A DNA stretch of 64,000 bases from Acidobacteriota bacterium. GTDB taxonomy: Bacteria > Acidobacteriota > Terriglobia > Acidiferrales > UBA7541. The position numbers and the translations under genes were made by a program. Below, piece after piece: positions 63,379 to 64,000 of the stretch. The first letter of the stretch is position 1. Each line of letters begins with the position of its first letter. The notes under the pieces are model-generated. The model was not told the origin of the DNA, did not search any database, and was given only the letters and a program-made list of their open reading frames with translations. Location: assembly GCA_013289585.1 (NCBI GenBank), contig JABCZR010000001.1, positions 124,001-188,000 on the forward strand, read 5' to 3'.

Positions 63379-63741
63379 TAACGCAATTCTTTATGCTACG
63401 GACTCGACTGCGAATGTGTCAAGGCGTTGAACGATGAGCGGAGTCCCAGCTAGCTCCCCGAACCTCTGAGAAGCGGTCAACAATAGGGGATTTTGCCGGC
63501 CAACTAGCCTTCTGTGGCTTTCACCCCGAAATCTGAGCAAAGCTTAAGGAATCGTGCCAATAGCTGGGCTCAAGCGGGTACCAGATTTATTAGTACTACT
63601 GTACCGTTGACCACGAATCAGGCAATCCCTATTCTACACGGGATCGAGGGCTGTCCCACTCATCAGGGTAGGCGAAAGCTTATCGAAAGGATGGGACAGG
63701 TCGAGTGTATCGATTAGGAACAGGCTTATAGCCTGAGCTGC
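63379..63741. other. Gene-free stretch between tRNA-Met and the repeat-peptide gene
   Basis: No convincing coding frame. A 67-codon plus-strand frame at 63514-63717 lacks a ribosome site and composition of a real protein. A short hairpin CAGGC-TTATA-GCCTG lies at 63721-63735, just before the promoter of the next gene. Confidence 0.5.
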
Positions 63742-63769
63742 TTGACATTGGTGTGCCAATCTATAGAAT
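63742..63769 (+). promoter_or_regulatory. Strong promoter with a palindrome in the spacer
   Basis: -35 TTGACA (63742-63747), 16-bp spacer, -10 TAGAAT (63764-63769). The spacer contains TTGG-TGTG-CCAA (63748-63759), a dyad that could be an operator. The gene start is 34 bp downstream with GGAGG ahead. Confidence 0.7.
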
Positions 63770-63802
63770 GCCCCCGGGGTATCGTCTTCCCTCGGAGGCA
63801 CA

Positions 63803-64000
63803 ATGTCACGCAGACTCACAGTACTCTTACTGGTCATGCTAGTTCTGGCCGGGGCAATGAGCCTAAAAACGGTAGTCGTCACGCATGGTGATGGCTCCGT
63901 AATCATGGCGAACGGTGGGGCTCCTCTACCGCCGAACCCATGGAAGAATGGTGGCGCTCCTCTACCGCCGAATCCTTGGAAGAATGGTGGCGCTCCCCTA
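63803..64000 (+). CDS. Secreted protein with tandem NGGAPLPPNPWK repeats (partial, right edge)
   Basis: ATG 63803 with GGAGG 4 nt ahead opens a signal peptide (RRLTVLLLVMLVLAGAMS) followed by a short spacer (TVVVTHGDGSVIMA) and then NGGAPLPPNPWK twice and NGGAPL at the window edge. 66 codons are visible; no stop is reached. The mature part is Pro/Gly/Trp rich with no other domain. Not recognised; it could be a small surface peptide, a cell-wall ligand or a repeat-containing bioactive precursor. It is driven by a good sigma-70-like promoter. Confidence 0.75.
   Translation, partial: MSRRLTVLLLVMLVLAGAMSLKTVVVTHGDGSVIMANGGAPLPPNPWKNGGAPLPPNPWKNGGAPL
63911..64000 (+). repeat. 36-bp in-frame tandem repeat
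   Basis: Two complete 36-bp units (63911-63946, 63947-63982) and half of a third (63983-64000). Units 1 and 2 differ at four positions, mostly silent or keeping NGGAPLPPNPWK, so selection acts on the peptide. It is not a CRISPR array: there are no spacers. Confidence 0.9.

Noticed and set aside
63514-63717. 67-codon plus-strand frame after the tRNA
   Set aside because: No ribosome site, atypical composition and no similarity to a known fold.
63911-64000. Possible CRISPR array
   Set aside because: 36-bp units are contiguous and in frame, with no spacers, behind a signal peptide.

Overview
The window looks like chromosomal DNA from an Acidobacteriota bacterium of the Terriglobia type. This is an inference from gene content and style: GC-rich coding, a hopanoid radical-SAM gene, a DUF4097 adhesin-like repeat protein behind an ECF sigma/anti-sigma pair, an orphan Omp85-SurA-TamB cluster, carboxypeptidase-regulatory-like secreted proteins, and small dispersed palindromes ending in CTAC. 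No phage, insertion sequence or CRISPR array was seen.

Layout. 1-16.7 kb, minus strand: a phosphate-starvation locus read phoB-phoR-phoU2, a small membrane protein, a three-gene RND efflux pump, a coiled-coil porin, then pstSCAB and a second phoU cut by the window edge. Pho-box-like 7-4-7 direct repeats lie before pstS, before the porin and before phoB. 16.9-28.8 kb is mixed: sucA; hpnH with a partner protein; a cold-shock protein; a small basic-tailed protein; an orphan LivJ-type binding protein; lipA; a secreted lactonase-like metallohydrolase; a bacterial L13e-like protein; an RRM protein; an acyl-CoA synthetase. 28.8-30.5 kb is a repeat-rich patch with an unrecognised gene and a predicted nuclease joining homing-endonuclease-associated repeats to a PD-(D/E)XK-like domain. 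30.6-39.4 kb is a complete arginine operon argR-C-B-D-F-G-H-J with paired ARG boxes at argR. 39.6-49.2 kb has a small Cys-containing protein, a MoeB/ThiF-type E1 enzyme and a bamA/tamA-surA-like-tamB outer-membrane biogenesis operon. 49.2-54.1 kb has a DUF2059 protein and an overlapping operon of amino-acid permease, kynureninase-like enzyme, pcm and glycosyltransferase. 54.1-56 kb has a membrane protein, a winged-helix regulator and a cis-prenyltransferase, with the same operator-like sequence before the first and third. 56-62.6 kb has a membrane protein, ECF sigma factor, anti-sigma factor, DUF4097 protein, NUDIX hydrolase, LysW-like acidic protein, two secreted CarboxypepD_reg-like proteins and a YegS-type lipid kinase. 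62.8-64 kb has a broken membrane-protein gene, tRNA-Met(CAT), and the start of a secreted protein built of a 12-residue repeat.

How it works together. Phosphate limitation is probably sensed by PhoR/PhoB and drives PstSCAB uptake and the porin. ArgR probably represses its own operon. The BamA-like barrel, SurA-like chaperone and TamB form an envelope assembly unit. The genes from the permease to the glycosyltransferase are translationally chained. The most unusual signals are the palindrome family (one copy supplies the argG stop codon, one is spliced in frame into the nuclease), the duplicated operator around the winged-helix regulator, the L13e-like bacterial protein, the LysW-like protein with an exaggerated acidic tail, and the tandem peptide repeat at the right edge. 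All functions are read from motifs by eye; no search was run.
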